In this document: positions 1 to 12,084 of the stretch, one piece after another
Position numbering within the stretch: the stretch's first letter is position 1
How the letters are laid out: each line of letters begins with the position of its first letter
Origin: Acanthococcus lagerstroemiae
Lineage: Eukaryota > Arthropoda > Insecta > Hemiptera > Eriococcidae
Assembly: GCA_031841125.1 (NCBI GenBank)
Contig: CM063108.1
Coordinates: 54,892,122 to 54,956,121, forward strand
DNA: 64,000 nucleotides
Reading direction: 5' to 3'
The notes under the pieces: generated by a model
What the model was told of the DNA's origin: nothing
Database searches by the model: none
Seen by the model: only the letters and a program-made list of their open reading frames with translations
Translations under genes and position numbers: made by a program

Positions 1-179
1 CAGTTCACATGCGCAGCTGCTTCTTGCAATCAGCAAGATGTGTGGGTGTGCAACAGTGACGGCTATGTGGGACAAGTTTGCATTCTAAGTCTGAACCCAG
101 AACCGGCGGTCACCTCCTGTAATGGGGTGTGTAACGCCAGGATTTTATCGGTGACTTCGGTACCAGTGTCCAAATACAT
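1..179 (+). CDS. ARHGEF17: ARHGEF17-like, exon a (5' end at or before the window edge)
   Basis: Frame 1 is open from base 1 to a GTGAGT donor at 180 and encodes a propeller blade containing DVWVCNSDGYVGQVCILSL. It ends in phase 2 (AT) and is completed by the first A of the next exon. The first three bases, CAG, could be the end of an intron, so the exon may really begin at base 4; the upstream sequence is needed to decide. Confidence 0.8.
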
Positions 180-696
180 GTGAGTATTCTCAATCTGTTT
201 CACCGTATCCGTAGTATTGCTTGAAGCTAGTATCGCAACACGGGTGACTTTGCAATCATGGGGTGACTCGGTACACGTAGCTTTTCGTTACTCTTACAAG
301 CACGAGGGAGAAAACAGAACGCGTGGTAACACTGACGAGTGATTCGTTGTAATGTAGTATGTAGTAGCTACCGTGTGAATCCAAGTAGGTGTAATGCCGC
401 TATTTCCAGGCACTGTCGTCAGGTTGCACAAAGTTTCAAAAAGCATACCTTACCCCCAAAAAAGTTAATTTTACAGGACAAGCAAAAAACTGATGAGCAC
501 TGCCGTCAAAGGTGGGTTATGCGTTTTCAGAAAAAATATTATTTTTTTGAGAATGGGAAATTTGTGACATACGGGACCTTTTCTATACGATCCGCCACTC
601 CATAGTCTACCAGAAACGTTCAACGCCTAAAAATCGATAGCGTATAGGTGAGGTGATACGAGTATATTGCTTCTAGTACGACGATATACAAATTAC

Positions 697-978
697 CAGA
701 AACGAAACTTGACTTTCAGTTGGGGGGGGGGGGGAAGGAGAAGGGAAATTTGCCGACAAATATTTTTTGAAAACTAAAAATGTTCCGACAAAAGTTTTTG
801 AAAATTTGTTGATTTTTTAATCAAAATATTTTTTAATTGAAAAAAATAATAATAATAAATAAATAAACAAGCAAACAAACGTTCTTAGAAAATGAAAAAT
901 TCAAACGAACAGTTTCAGAATTTACTGACTGCCAAATTACTGCGGGGTGAACTTCCCCCCCCCATTGTTTCGTCCCTG
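697..978. mobile_element. MITE family A, copy 1
   Basis: Starts CAGAAACGAAACTTGAC and ends with the near-inverse of CAGGGACGAAAC. The interior has a long G-run (from 721), a TTGCCGACAAA-like AT-rich body with a repeated GCCGAC motif, and a C-run before the end. The ends and size (282 bp) resemble non-autonomous hAT elements. The flanking 8-mers (CAAATTAC and CAAATGCA) are only partly alike, so the target duplication is uncertain. Confidence 0.55.
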
Positions 979-1651
979 CAAATGCAGATTGGAACCTTAT
1001 CCCTCAAGCACTCACATTTGCGCACATGAGCATATCCTAGTTTGGGAGGGTAAGGTGGAAGGATGTTAGGAATACTTGAAAGGAACACAACTCCCTTTAC
1101 ACATTAAGGTGATCGTTATTTACTCTTGGTGATCTTTTTTTCTGAATTTCCTCTGATTCGTCTCCTGAACTGGTTCCAATAAAATAAAAACAACAGAAAA
1201 TCTACAAAGTTTCAGGTCGTTCGAATTAGGGGAATCCGTACCACACGTTCTTATGGGAAAAACCCTATGGAGTTTTGACATTTGTTCCAAACTAAATTTC
1301 CCTCCTATATTCACCAGGACCAAGGCCCGGTAAATTAAACAATAGGACATTTGCTATCGGATTCAGCTTGTGACATTGGAAAATAAGTCTTTTGCTTTCA
1401 ACTTTTACATTTTAATAAAATATTCAACTTTCTCAGATTTCAGGCTCTAGGTCAAACAGAGAATCTAGTAAAAACAGAATAGTCATTGAGATTAGAAATT
1501 CAACGTTTGCTACCGACTTTCAGATTTGCGAAATGTCTTCCGTATTTCAGCTTTTTACTTCATCCCTCCAGATAACGTTCAATACTCAGCTTGAAACCTT
1601 CTGCTTTTGACTGACTATAGCCTCTGACAGGAGTCCAGGGTACTCCATTTT

Positions 1652-1937
1652 CAGAAAAGAAATTTGACTTTCAGTTTGGGGAGGTGGAGATGAAAAACTT
1701 GCCGCCAAATTTTTTTTCAACTAAAAATTCGCCGACAAAATTTTTAAAAAAATTAAAAGTTTGCCGATTTTTTAATCGAAACAATTTTTAATTAAAAAAA
1801 AATATATATATATATATCTATATGCAAACAAGCATTCATAAAAATGAAAAATTAAACTGAATAGTTTCAAAATTTGCCGACTGCCAAATTATTGGGGGGC
1901 TGTTTCAACCCCCCACACCCCTATAGTTTCGTCCCTG
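1652..1937. mobile_element. MITE family A, copy 2
   Basis: Same order of motifs as the copy at 697-978: CAGAAAAGAAATTTGAC start, TTCAGTTTGGGGAGGTGGAG, a GCCGAC-containing AT-rich body, a C-run, then ATAGTTTCGTCCCTG. No clear target duplication is visible. Confidence 0.55.
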
Positions 1938-3195
1938 TGTAAAACTCTTTAACAAGGTGACCACTTTTCTTCAATTATGAATTTCCCAGACTTTCCCTGA
2001 TTTTTCCAGATCCATAATTTTTTCTCAACGAGTAAGCCTACTGGTTGGAAGTTTAATGAGTGTTGACACATAATTTTTTTTCAATTTCCTCCTAGTGCCG
2101 TAATTTTCAACCAATAGGCAGTTAACAAACATCTTATATAGAACTGAACATAAGGACCAACCATCAGGAAAAAAATCTTTTTATTCAGTTTTTTATAGAT
2201 AACTATTTGTACGTGATTCAAGTTGCAAAGAAAATAAAACCATGATATTTCTAAACCACGCAATTTTATTAAGAATTTATTTTTTTTTAATTCCCTGGCT
2301 TTTCCATAGCTTTTCCCTGATTTCCAATTTTTCCAGGAAAGTGGCCACCCTGTTCAAGGTTCATTCAAACTTCGCTGAGACTTTTTTTAGCTGTGTTCAA
2401 ACTTATCAAATTCGTGACGGATCAAAGAGATAATTCCAGGAGAGACGATTTGAAATGTGAGAACAAGAATTAAGAAGTTTTAATCCTCTCCCTCTCCCTC
2501 TCCCTTCACCAAAGAAAACATTGAAAATTATAGAAACATGGTTATTATAGAGGAAAATACAAAAATGACCAAAACGACTTAAATGATGTGAATGTCGAAA
2601 GTGAAACAAATGATGAAAGTCTACCTGCCTGCTAGTCTGTTTGTCTGATGGAATAGCTGTTATGGATATGTACTGGATTAGTCTCGAAGGGTTGCGAGGG
2701 CGGGGAAAGAGATCACTAATCAAGATTAGATATATCATTAACTTGCTTTGTAAACTCAGGCTATCATATACTAAAGCCCTCCCAGAGTTATTTTGAAATG
2801 CACCCAACTCTGATTATGACAGTGCTGTTTATTAAGGCTTAGTCTAACATTCTTTTCTCTGCAAAACTATCTTCCGAACTTGATCAAGCCACTGAAAAGC
2901 TCCTATACAAAGATGCACCGAAAATACTTTGTTGGGAAAGGTATCCTAATTCCAACAACAAAATGGTTAGCCTTGACCAAGAGTTTTCACTCTTCAAACC
3001 GCGCCAATTCTGCATCCGGTTTTCCCAGCTACTGGAAATTCAAAAATTTTTTTAATCCGCGAACAAATGAAGTTTTTGCTTTTCAAAAACATCCGACTGA
3101 TGCTTCGAATTTTCCATTTTTCATCCCACTGATTGAGAAGTTTACAACTGACGAAAGGGTCCTAAACCTTTCTAGTCCTCCTGAATTCCCCCTCG

Positions 3196-3426
3196 TAGAA
3201 AACGAAATTTGACTTTCAGTTTGGGGAGGTGGAGAAGAAAAATTTTCCGGTTTCTTAATTGAAATATTTTTTAATTGAAAAAAAAAAATAATAAAATAAA
3301 ACAAACAAACAAACATTTATAAAAAATGGAAAATTCAGATGAACATTTCAAAATTTGCCGACTGCCAAATTATGGGGGGGGGGGGTTGGTTTCGACCTCC
3401 CACACCCCTTTATAGTTTCGCCCCTT
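3196..3426. mobile_element. MITE family A, copy 3 (internally shortened)
   Basis: Carries TTTGACTTTCAGTTTGGGGA at its left end and TTTATAGTTTCGCCCC at its right, as in the two upstream copies, but lacks part of the left-central body. It is 231 bp long and contains a run of about 11 G near 3376. Confidence 0.5.
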
Positions 3427-4119
3427 GCAAATTACATTCCAGAAATTGTTTCAGATAATGAATGAAAATAAAAGGGAACTGTATGAGTTTGGAGTCATTG
3501 TGAAAATGAAAGGACACTGTACGTGTTCGGTATCATTACACACAGAATTTGATCACGCCATGGTAAAAGTAAATTGCTGGTGAAAATCTTAGTTTCTAAT
3601 GAATGAACAAGGACAAGTCAGATGTTCATGAGTTTTAGTGATGCCAAGGACGTAATACGTTCATGTATTAGGATCTCGGTGTTTTGAAGGAAAGGTCTCA
3701 TTTGACCTTTTTTTTTTTTTTTTAAATTATTTTGGAATAAAAAAAGAACACCATTCTCACCATTCTCAGAGTTAACATTCGTTGATTTTCTTTTTACACA
3801 CATTTGTATACATGGTATATCAATTTGGGGTTACTTGGAACTTTTTAATAGACAACACCACATTGACAACTTTTCTACCTGAACATGAGCAATGTTACCC
3901 CATCACAGTACCACTTGGCACACTTACTTCATAATTTCGTGGAAATATTTGTGGGGCGGGTGTGTTACAATTTTTTTGGGAATGTATTCCGTAATATCCC
4001 ATCAAAATTACAAAGAATATCCCGGGTCCCTAACCCAGTTTCTATGGTTTATACAGCATGTCAAACTTAAAGAGCAGTAATTAGGGGGACGTGTATCAGT
4101 CCCTGTATCTAGAAATCGA

Positions 4120-4345
4120 GTCGCTGTCTGACAAAGAGGTAACCGTGTTCGCTTCGCAATCCTTCCATCTCGGGTTAGAGGCCCATCAGCGCCGGAAATT
4201 AATGATATTTGACCCCACTATAACATCCTAGCGAACACAGCGATTACAGTACCAATCGAGGTCTAATCATAGAGCGTCCTGTAACCCCCACCAGTTCACA
4301 CGAACAAGGCATTACAATCGCAGGGCGGGCTGCCACCAGATCAGA
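4120..4345 (+). mobile_element. Possible tRNA-derived SINE
   Basis: GTCGCTGTCTGACAAAGAGG resembles a tRNA 5' half with an A box, and CTCGGGTTAGAGGCCC sits where a B box would be, followed by CAGCGCC as a possible acceptor-stem partner. About 150 bp of non-tRNA body follows. The B box has lost GGTTCGA, so this is a relic at best. Confidence 0.3.
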
Positions 4346-4357
4346 AAAAATGATACT

Positions 4358-4642
4358 GTGCGTGTTCACGTCGTGAACAGCTCAGTCAATGTCGAGAAAC
4401 ACGTGGCTAGTAAGCAAACTGAGGCTCCACACTCTTTGGCACAGAAAAGGAAAACTGTAACATATCAAAAACCGTGGGGAAGGCGATGGCCTTCTTCCCT
4501 GACTGACCGACCCAGGAGAGTCGTGTGTCAGAAACCGCGACCGGTACCTGAAGATCTAGAAACTGATACTTGTCCGAAATGTTTCTCTGAATTCTGCTCT
4601 ACTGATGAACGCTCCACTCATATTACATGTGTTTTTGATACA
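4358..4642. other. Open stretch upstream of exon b, no function assigned
   Basis: An open frame starting with GTG, not ATG, runs for 105 codons across the exon b acceptor in a different frame. It contains a Cys-x-x-Cys pair (CPKCFSEFC). There is no start codon, partner exon or family signal, so it is probably chance or a transposon remnant. Confidence 0.2.
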
Positions 4643-4643
4643 G

Positions 4644-4787
4644 AGAGAAATGTCAAGAAACGCAAGATTCATTAAGCAACTTGAGCATCGGAAGTTCGTT
4701 GTGTAAGAATGACCCATTTGATGAAGTTAACGAAAGCATTCCAATAGAAAATTTAGAACGTGATATTCCCGACATTCATTTAGACAG
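4644..4787 (+). CDS. ARHGEF17: ARHGEF17-like, exon b (hydrophilic linker)
   Basis: The acceptor TTTTTGATACAG ends at 4643 and the donor GTAGGT starts at 4788. The frame starts after a TGA at 4636-4638, so only the spliced reading works. It encodes a polar, acidic linker (SLSNLSIGSSLCKNDPFDEV and onward to DIPDIHLDR) with no recognisable domain. The phases at both ends fit exons a and c exactly. Confidence 0.7.
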
Positions 4788-4915
4788 GTAGGTGTATAGT
4801 TTTTGCTCGGTACTTAGCGGTATTACTTGCATAACTTTCAATAGTTGTTAAAAGTAGCTGAAAGGTTCCCGACAAGTGATCGTAAACATTTTTTGCATAT
4901 CTTCGAAGCTATCTC

Positions 4916-5220
4916 AAGGTGGATCCACACGAAGATGATCAGCCAGAAATCAACGTAGTGTGGACGTTGAGACGATCAGCTAATTAAAACTGAGGAGCCA
5001 TGATCAGTCTTTCATCTCCAATCGACCTGGATGTCCTCTATTCAAAAAATGATGAATAGTGTGGATGTTTTCATCATCTAATCAGCTTTAATTTTCCATT
5101 TTTTTGCTGAATGAAAAAAGCTGAACAAGTGTGGACATCAACAGATTTTCATCCGCGCCTGGTCAGCTCATGCTGATCATCCAAACACCACACACTGATA
5201 ATCTTCGTGTGGACTCACTT
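4916..5220. mobile_element. MITE with about 25-bp terminal inverted repeats
   Basis: GGTGGATCCACACGAAGATG near 4919 is mirrored by CATCTTCGTGTGG-like sequence (AATCTTCGTGTGGACTCAC) near 5220. Inside, AGTGTGGACGTT, AGTGTGGATGTT and AAGTGTGGACATC repeat the motif AGTGTGGA. There is no coding capacity. I could not define a target duplication, so the superfamily is open. Confidence 0.6.
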
Positions 5221-5694
5221 TACGTATTCGAGCTATGAAATAGAAATTGATTTTGGACGCCAGTCTTCGTTTCCCCCCACAGCTATAAGAATGAGCCTTT
5301 ACTTATGAAAAGGTAGAAGCATTTTCTTTTCTCAGTTGAAAATGAAATAAACGAAGCGGGACCCTTTTAACGAAGAAATACCGCAAAATTTATTCGACTA
5401 CGTTTGAATTTCACCATAAGGTTATAGAGATGCCTTACAACTGGCCATTATTTCGGTATGCTTGTAACTTTTCAAACCAATTAATGGCGTCGATTCTTTA
5501 CAGGAACACGTTACGTTATATTTTAGGCTTCGGTGAAGGTTACCGTAAATTAACAGCATCGTACTTATACGGCTCAAAAGTACCAAAATACACTAAGGAC
5601 ACTCCTTCGTTTTTACGTCACAAAGTAGAAGTGACTTTTTAAAGTTGATTTGGTGTTATTATTGACCGGAATGTGCTTTTTCGTTTGATTATAG

Positions 5695-5898
5695 TAGTTC
5701 GTCCAGCGATGAAGACGACGACGACGAATCCTTAGAAGACCAAAAGGACTCTGAAAATTTGGTACCTGAAACTGTCGAGTCGACTATGTGGTTAGGAACG
5801 GAAGACGGCGTGGTTCACATTTACAATTGCGCCGATAGTTTGAGAATCAAAAGGAACAGATTGAAAATACAACACAATTCGGCTGTGTATTGCATTCT
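5695..5898 (+). CDS. ARHGEF17: ARHGEF17-like, exon c (acidic loop and MWLGTEDG blade)
   Basis: The acceptor ends at 5694 and the donor GTGAGT starts at 5899. The exon begins with a serine and Asp/Glu-rich stretch (SSSSDEDDDDESLED) and passes into STMWLGTEDGVVHIYNC and IKIQH-like residues, a blade that is highly conserved in the family. The acidic stretch looks like an exposed loop between blades. It ends in phase 2. Confidence 0.88.
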
Positions 5899-6439
5899 GT
5901 GAGTATGCGGACAAGGAGCTAGTCGACCATTTTTACGATTTTCAAAAATCAATTTTGTAGGTTTGGTGCGGTATTCTATGATTTTGAAATTTATAAGAAT
6001 GCTGATCTATAAACTATGGATTATCACCGCCTAGCCCCAAAAACATCCTCAGAAAGAGGCTGGTAATGTCCTCAGTTGTCAGGGTTGGGAATCATTTGGC
6101 AAATTTTGAGAACCAAATTGACTGCTGAGTTGTTAGTTAACGAAATCAAGATTTAAGGACCTTTCCTTTTTTATTTTATTTTTCTGCCGATTCCAAAAAT
6201 GTTTTCAGCGAAATCCCCCTGGAATTCTCACCCTTGGAATAATCACATTGGACCCTTGCCCCCCCCCCCTTCTGGAATCTTGATCCCCCGAGGGTATAAT
6301 CACTTTAGACAAGTCCCTCAGCTATTGAGCAATGACTCAATTTTACAAACTAAGAAATGAAACAGATTATTCGCTTGAAATCGGTTCACCAAATACCATC
6401 AAAAATACAGTTTTATCATAGAGGAGCGGAATACCTAAA

Positions 6440-6885
6440 ATTTTACCAACCCTCCCCCTTTGTTTTTTCATGAAAACTACATCTCACTTACTCAGTTTAT
6501 TCCTTGTACACCTCATCCAAAACCAGAGCAACTGAAATACTTGAGAAAACAAAAATTGACAAATAATAAACATCCAAGCAAAAAATTGTAAAACATAATT
6601 TTGTTTTCAAGGCTAATAAGGCAGAATTGAATATAATAAATTACTCATCTACTAAAGAGCTTGAAGGTTGCTCCCCTTTCGTTTTTTTTTAATGTACAAT
6701 ATATCTCACTTACCCAATTTATTCCTTGTACAGCTGACCCAAAATCAGTGTAACTGAAACATATTATAAGAAAACAATAATAAATATTTAACAAAAAACT
6801 GTATTACAATTTTGTTTTCGAAGCTAATAAGGCAGAATTAAACATAATTAATTACTTAATCACTTATTAAAAGGCTATGGGTAGT
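6440..6885. repeat. Tandem duplication, about 225-bp unit
   Basis: Two diverged units in the intron between exons c and d. Each contains a CTCCCCTTT-type start, ATCTCACTTAC, TTTATTCCTTGTACA, AACAAAAA, ATTTTGTTTTC and GCTAATAAGGCAGAATT in the same order. Their divergence shows an old duplication. Confidence 0.65.
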
Positions 6886-7565
6886 TTTTTTCTTCTTTAT
6901 GGAAATGAATTTAATTATTTAAAGTTCTTGGACTGTAAAATTCACACTAATTTCAAATTAATTAAAAAAAAATAAATTACAAGAAGTTAAAAAAAAATTA
7001 AAATTACACGTGACATTCAGAATTTGTGAAGCCAAAGTTTGCTAGAAAATTGATAATAAATTTACATCCGAATTTAACTCGATTCACAACTTTGAACTGT
7101 TTACAATACGTAATTAAAAAGTTATAAGAATTTTAAATAATGAATTTGAAACCAGCAGAAGAAATAAATGCATCTACCTTAACAACTAAATTATATAATA
7201 TAATTATTGCAAACTAACATTTTAGGTCACTATCATTTTTGAATTTTTAGTTTCAATGCTGTACTATTTCTGAGGGCAAATAAGTAAATACTTGTGCCAA
7301 TTTGAAGGAGAATGTTTCTTTTATTATGGACAGGGCGAGGACATAAGGTAACACGGTGGTAGTCGCGAGGCGGGGATAGAGGATTCAGGTTTTTCCAACC
7401 ATAAAAGGTCAATTTTATGAACTGGGAAAATGTTGACGCTGACCAAAGTCATCGTCAGGTCTTACGAAAAAAATATTTTTGATCTAAAACATCTCGTTCT
7501 TTCCTAGAAAGAAAGTTTTTAAAAGAAAAAGTGATTGAGAAAGTATAATAGGGCCGATCTACCTG

Positions 7566-7902
7566 CAGGGGTGGCAAGTTTTGATTTTCCCGTGCGTAGT
7601 ATGATGCAAAACAAATTTTTTTCACAAATTGACCAAGAAACTCTTACCTTCTCCCCTCCTGAAAACATTTTTTCAACGTTTTAAGAATTAACCCTCTACA
7701 GAAAGGCTCATGTTTATGACTTTATTTATCGTAATAAAAAACATTTAAAACATCAAATTAATTATAATCAAATCAAAATATTTGGTGCAAAATTTTGATT
7801 TTCTAGAGTGTAGCAGAGTTTTTTTCTAATTTTCCCGAGTGTAGCAAAAATGTTCCCGTGTGTAGCATTTGCACGCCTGCTACACCCAACCTGCCACCCC
7901 TG
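7566..7902. mobile_element. hAT-like MITE
   Basis: Ends are CAGGGGTGGCA and TGCCACCCCTG, a perfect 11-bp inverted repeat. Flanking 8-mers are TCTACCTG and CCTACCCG (6 of 8 the same). The 337-bp interior has two copies of a CCGTGTGTAGCA-like motif and no coding frame. Confidence 0.7.
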
Positions 7903-8109
7903 CCTACCCGTCTTCCCATTTCTTCGGGCCTGGTTTTTCCTCTTACAATTTTACGAGCTGATGCATTGATTATTCTCATTTTGTATACCACTGAGGGCAA
8001 TATTTCCAACTACTAAATGAATTTGGGGGGAGGAGGGAGGATTTCCTCCAGTACCTTGCCTTCCTTTTTTCCAGGTTCTTGGCAAAATCCGTTTATCCAT
8101 TGGAATTAA

Positions 8110-8790
8110 AATTTTTTTAGAGTTCGCCTTCTCCACTCTGGGCCATATTTTTTTTCCTAAACTCGTCCCTCCATCGGACTATTGGTCTTCCCCTTCCTCT
8201 TTTTAAATCCCGTGGCACCCACCCCTCCACTTTCTTTTCCCACCTATTCCCTTCCTCCCTCATTACATGACCGGCATATTTCCATTTTAATTTTGTCCCC
8301 ACCCTTCCAATATCCCTCAATTTTGTTTTACCCCAATTTTCCGAAAGTGGAATTTTATCCCTTATCTTTACATTTAGTATACTCCTCTCGATGACTGCTT
8401 GAGTTCTCTAAAGTTTGCTGATATTTGCTTTAGTGCTGGCCTAGGTCTGAACCCCGTAGGTCATGGTGAGTAGGATGCAGCTGTGCCACACCTTCGCCTT
8501 TACGCAAATTGACTACCTGCCTTTAGAGATATTTTTCAGACTCCAGTAGCTGCTCCAGCCCCCTTTGATCCTGCCGCTCAGTTCCCTCTCTCTGGCATTG
8601 CTGAAGGAGAAGATCTGACCGAAGTAGAATACCAGGAGGGGCTGGAGGGAGGACGGGAAAGCTGTTGCTCAGAAATGGGCAGCGCTGGAGGAGCGGGGAG
8701 GAGCTGAGGGGGGAGGCCATGGTGCTCGGAACGCAGCGACAGTGGCGACTGACTCCGATAGTCAGCAAAACACCTTTGAATGTTTCGAAA
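8110..8790 (-). pseudogene. RTE-like LINE relic, C-terminal part of the reverse transcriptase ORF
   Basis: Read on the minus strand across three frames, the order is FYFGQIFSFSNARERELSGR, GGWSSYWSLKNISKG, MTYGVQTWAST-like sequence with a stop, then KLKWKYAGHVMREEGNRWEK and KRGRGRPIVRWRDEFRKK. This is the region downstream of the catalytic domain in RTE-type non-LTR elements (YLGQ, LTYGAQTW, GRPPTRW). Frameshifts and stops show it is dead. It lies 208 bp from the MITE at 7566-7902. Confidence 0.7.
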
Positions 8791-9279
8791 ATGTACGTCC
8801 CGAGGTAACAATGGAGAACACCAAATAAAAGCCGTCAGTATTATTATTAAAAGAATCTTAAAACCGGTGAACAACTTAAAGTAGGTAACTGATGTGAATG
8901 AGCTCAGTATGATATTTTCTAATTCCTGCTCAATAGGCTCGTTATGGTATTGCTGTCCAGAGTTCTGCTTTACGGCGTACCCAAAAGATTTCATGGGTTG
9001 AGTTTCCCTCTCCCAACCGTTCGTGGATTCTTTTCCTAAATAAGTCTTATCTGTAAGTGTAGTTCCAGAAAAATTATTCAGAGGTCAACATCTCTTTTAA
9101 AACTGGAGCTTGGTTACGCTGCTAGTTGTCCTAGCTTCCTAAATGGATTCTACTTTAAAAGACTGAGACAAGTTATGAATTTACAAGAAAATGAGTCTTT
9201 CAACCACAAAGCTTCAAATCTACAATTTTACACGCACTAAACTGGACAAAATGTTCACGTTTTTTTCCTCTCTTTCCAG
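8791..9279. other. Intron sequence before exon d
   Basis: No recognised repeat or coding signal apart from the acceptor of exon d at its right edge. Confidence 0.4.
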
Positions 9280-9347
9280 ATACGTTGAGAAAAGTGTTTT
9301 TGTGTCGCTGGCCAACGGAGAAGTTTTTGTGTACAACTGGTGTTCTA
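9280..9347 (+). CDS. ARHGEF17: ARHGEF17-like, exon d (68-nt exon)
   Basis: A short exon between the pyrimidine-rich acceptor TTTCCTCTCTTTCCAG and donor GTAAGT. It encodes YVEKSVFVSLANGEVFVYNW, a near-match to the FVSLANGELVVY blade of the family. It enters in phase 2 and leaves in phase 1. Confidence 0.88.
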
Positions 9348-9659
9348 GTAAGTTTTCTGTTTCAATGAGTAACATAAAAATGAAACGTGTTTTACAAATT
9401 ACCCCCCCCCCCCCTATATTTTTAACTGCGAAGTCGGATCGAGATACAGCAAACGGGTATTCTCTTACAGCCATTTGTATGGTTTAGTTTTAAAATCAAA
9501 GTAAAATAATTAATTCGTGAAAAACTTCTCTTCCCTTAAGGAACGACTGGGAGCCACCAACTTTTAGCATTTAAAATCGAAACATATGGAAGAAGTATCG
9601 TACCCCGGATATTGTGGGTGTGTTTAGTTCGAAAATGCAGTTGAATATTCCATTCAACC

Positions 9660-12075
9660 GCAATTTGGGGGCTTTACTGACTGTTCTAATGGACCAATTT
9701 GATTTTACTGAATAAACTGAACATAATATCGGAATAAGATTTTTGGGGTTGCTGATTTTGAAAATAAATTCAATCAGTTTTCATCCAACTCCGGTTAGAG
9801 CCTCGGAATTCACACTTAACCAGCGAGCAAAACGTGTTTTGCTTGGAAAATTAAATGACGTACCCACTTGTATCATAATACGCGTTTTTAGATCGCCAGG
9901 TTTGAAAATGTAGTCAAATTTTTGATGTGACTTTGATTTGAGTCTCAAATTTGACCTACACCGGCCCATTTGAAGGGACCAATCTGACGTTCTTAAAAAA
10001 CTTGAACCAAGTATGGAAATAAGGGATTTCCGTGTCGTTCATTTTAAGAATCAAACTAGATTATCAGATCACACGTTGATTTGCGCTCTAAAATCTAAAT
10101 TTAACTTCTTTGAATGAACAAAATTGATTAAAATTAAGAAATCGAAAGTGTCGGAATCCTGGATAGTTGAGTTTGAAAATTTAACTTTTAATCCGATCTC
10201 AGTTTGGGCCTTGAACATGATTTTTCCCTTTTTCAAAGGGCCAATTTATTTATGGGTGTCCCACAAAAACAGGAAGAAAAACCTCTTCTGTCTCTAAAAA
10301 CGGGGAGGAGGAAGAAATCATATTTTCCAACTGATGTGACTTAGAAAATTGAACAATGTACCGAAATAAGGGGTTTCAATTTAATCAGGTTTTCGATTCG
10401 ATTACGACGGGTGCTCGAAATTCGACTTTTTCACCTTACAGAGGTGCTAATCTATCTTAGGCTATAAACCTTAATAAAAAATCAGTAGAAGGATTCTTTG
10501 GTCACCAATTTCATATAGACACGTAAGATTTAGTGATTCTATCTCAATTTGGTTCTCGAAGAGCGCAAAAATCTTATACTATGAGTGAATGCTCAGAGCA
10601 TGTGCTTATCAATGACTTAAAAATAAATAATAATAAAAAATGTCAAAATAAATAAGCACATTATATTTTACTGAGAGTGCCCATCACGATTGAGTGGGTA
10701 TTCTGATACCATTGGACCCTTGTTGTTGTGCCTTGATTCTCGAAATTCAAATTTCAAACTTTGAATAGACAACAAAATCGAATTGAATATAAAATATTGA
10801 ACTATTACATCAAATCAAATTGTCCTACAGAATCCACGCCCAATATTTTCTTATTGCAAAATCGAGTCAGATTGGAGTGGGATGGACGGATATCTTCAAG
10901 TTATATGGCCTAGTTATGGCAAGAATCAATGCCCCCCCCCCCCCCAAAGAGAAGATCTGAAATGTTCTATATCAATTTTGAAATTATAAATGCTATTCAG
11001 GCCTTCAGAATCCGAAGTTTTGCACCTAAAGTAAAAAACAAAATTTTGATGAGAAAATCGGTCATTTTCTCTCTTGAATATCTAAATTTTTTCTGGATAA
11101 GAAAGTATTTTCTTTCTTCCGAATACTTTTTACTTAAAAAACCAAAGAAGAATAATTTGCTTTTTTTCAGGACAAATTTAGAGGATGCAGGTTTCCTTAT
11201 TTTGAGGAAACAAGAAATTAAGTTTTCTCATTGTCCTCATTGAGGAAAGTGGAGGAACAATATTCCTCACCATTCTTGAGAAAAGAAAAACAAGTTTCTC
11301 CTTTCTTTCAGAAAGTAATGAAATTCAGTTCATTCATAAAATAAAAGGGCCAATTTTTCTCTCTTTTCTTAAAGAGAAGAACACGAAGCTCATCTCATGG
11401 AAAGAAGCCACATTTTATTTCTATTTTTTACTTTCCAAACATTTCTCGTTCTTTCCAAAATGAAACAATCCATCTAGCCTTCCGCCAATAAAAAGACCAC
11501 ATTTTCGTTACTAAAGAAATGAAAGGATGATTTTCTTCTATTTTCTCGAAAGAAAAAAAAATGAACGAGGCTGTTTAGTAGAGTAATGGAAAGAGGTTGT
11601 TTTCTTCATCATCTTTTTATTTTACTTTTTTCAATGAGTCCCTTATTCTTCAAAAACTGAAACCATTCATGGATATGGTTGTTCTCATTTAGAAAAGGGG
11701 AGAGGTGATTTTCTTCTTCTCGTTCCTCAAAGCAAGAAACCAGTTCATCTTATCTAAGATAATCTTCTTCTTTTTTGGGAGGGGGGGGGATCAAAATTTT
11801 ATTTTCCATTTCGTAATTCAGATAATTTACCTCGGCGGCTTAACGAAACCTAAACTCCAAATAATATGCTTCAAATGAGCTAAACAATTGAACAAGTCAT
11901 CGACATGAGGCTCTTTTCGTGTCATTGACTTCAGAAAACTGACAGGTTTTGTTTAGAACTTCGAGACCCCGCACGAACTCCCATTCCAACACTTCGTTCG
12001 ATTTTTTAAATCGAATAAATTTTGCCCGTTTAAGGAGTCAAATCCGGAATTCGGAGCCTGACCAGTGCCTGATCT
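9660..12075. repeat. Decayed complex satellite, left side of the LINE
   Basis: Motifs such as GGAATAAG or GAAATAAGG, AAGGGACCAAT / AAGGGCCAAT / ATGGACCAAT and GAAATTCGACTT recur at intervals of a few hundred bases with heavy divergence. The same style of sequence resumes at 15054 on the other side of the LINE. The centre (11000-11800) is a purine/pyrimidine-biased stretch rich in GAAAGAAG and TTTTCTTC. Confidence 0.45.
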
Positions 12076-12084
12076 AATAAATAA

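Larger units (their letters stand above)
180..4115. other. Intron a-b: AT-rich, with three MITE copies
   Basis: Apart from the three related short elements listed separately and a degraded purine/pyrimidine stretch near 2480-2510, I see no coding signal. The short open frames here lack family features and splice sites. Confidence 0.5.
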
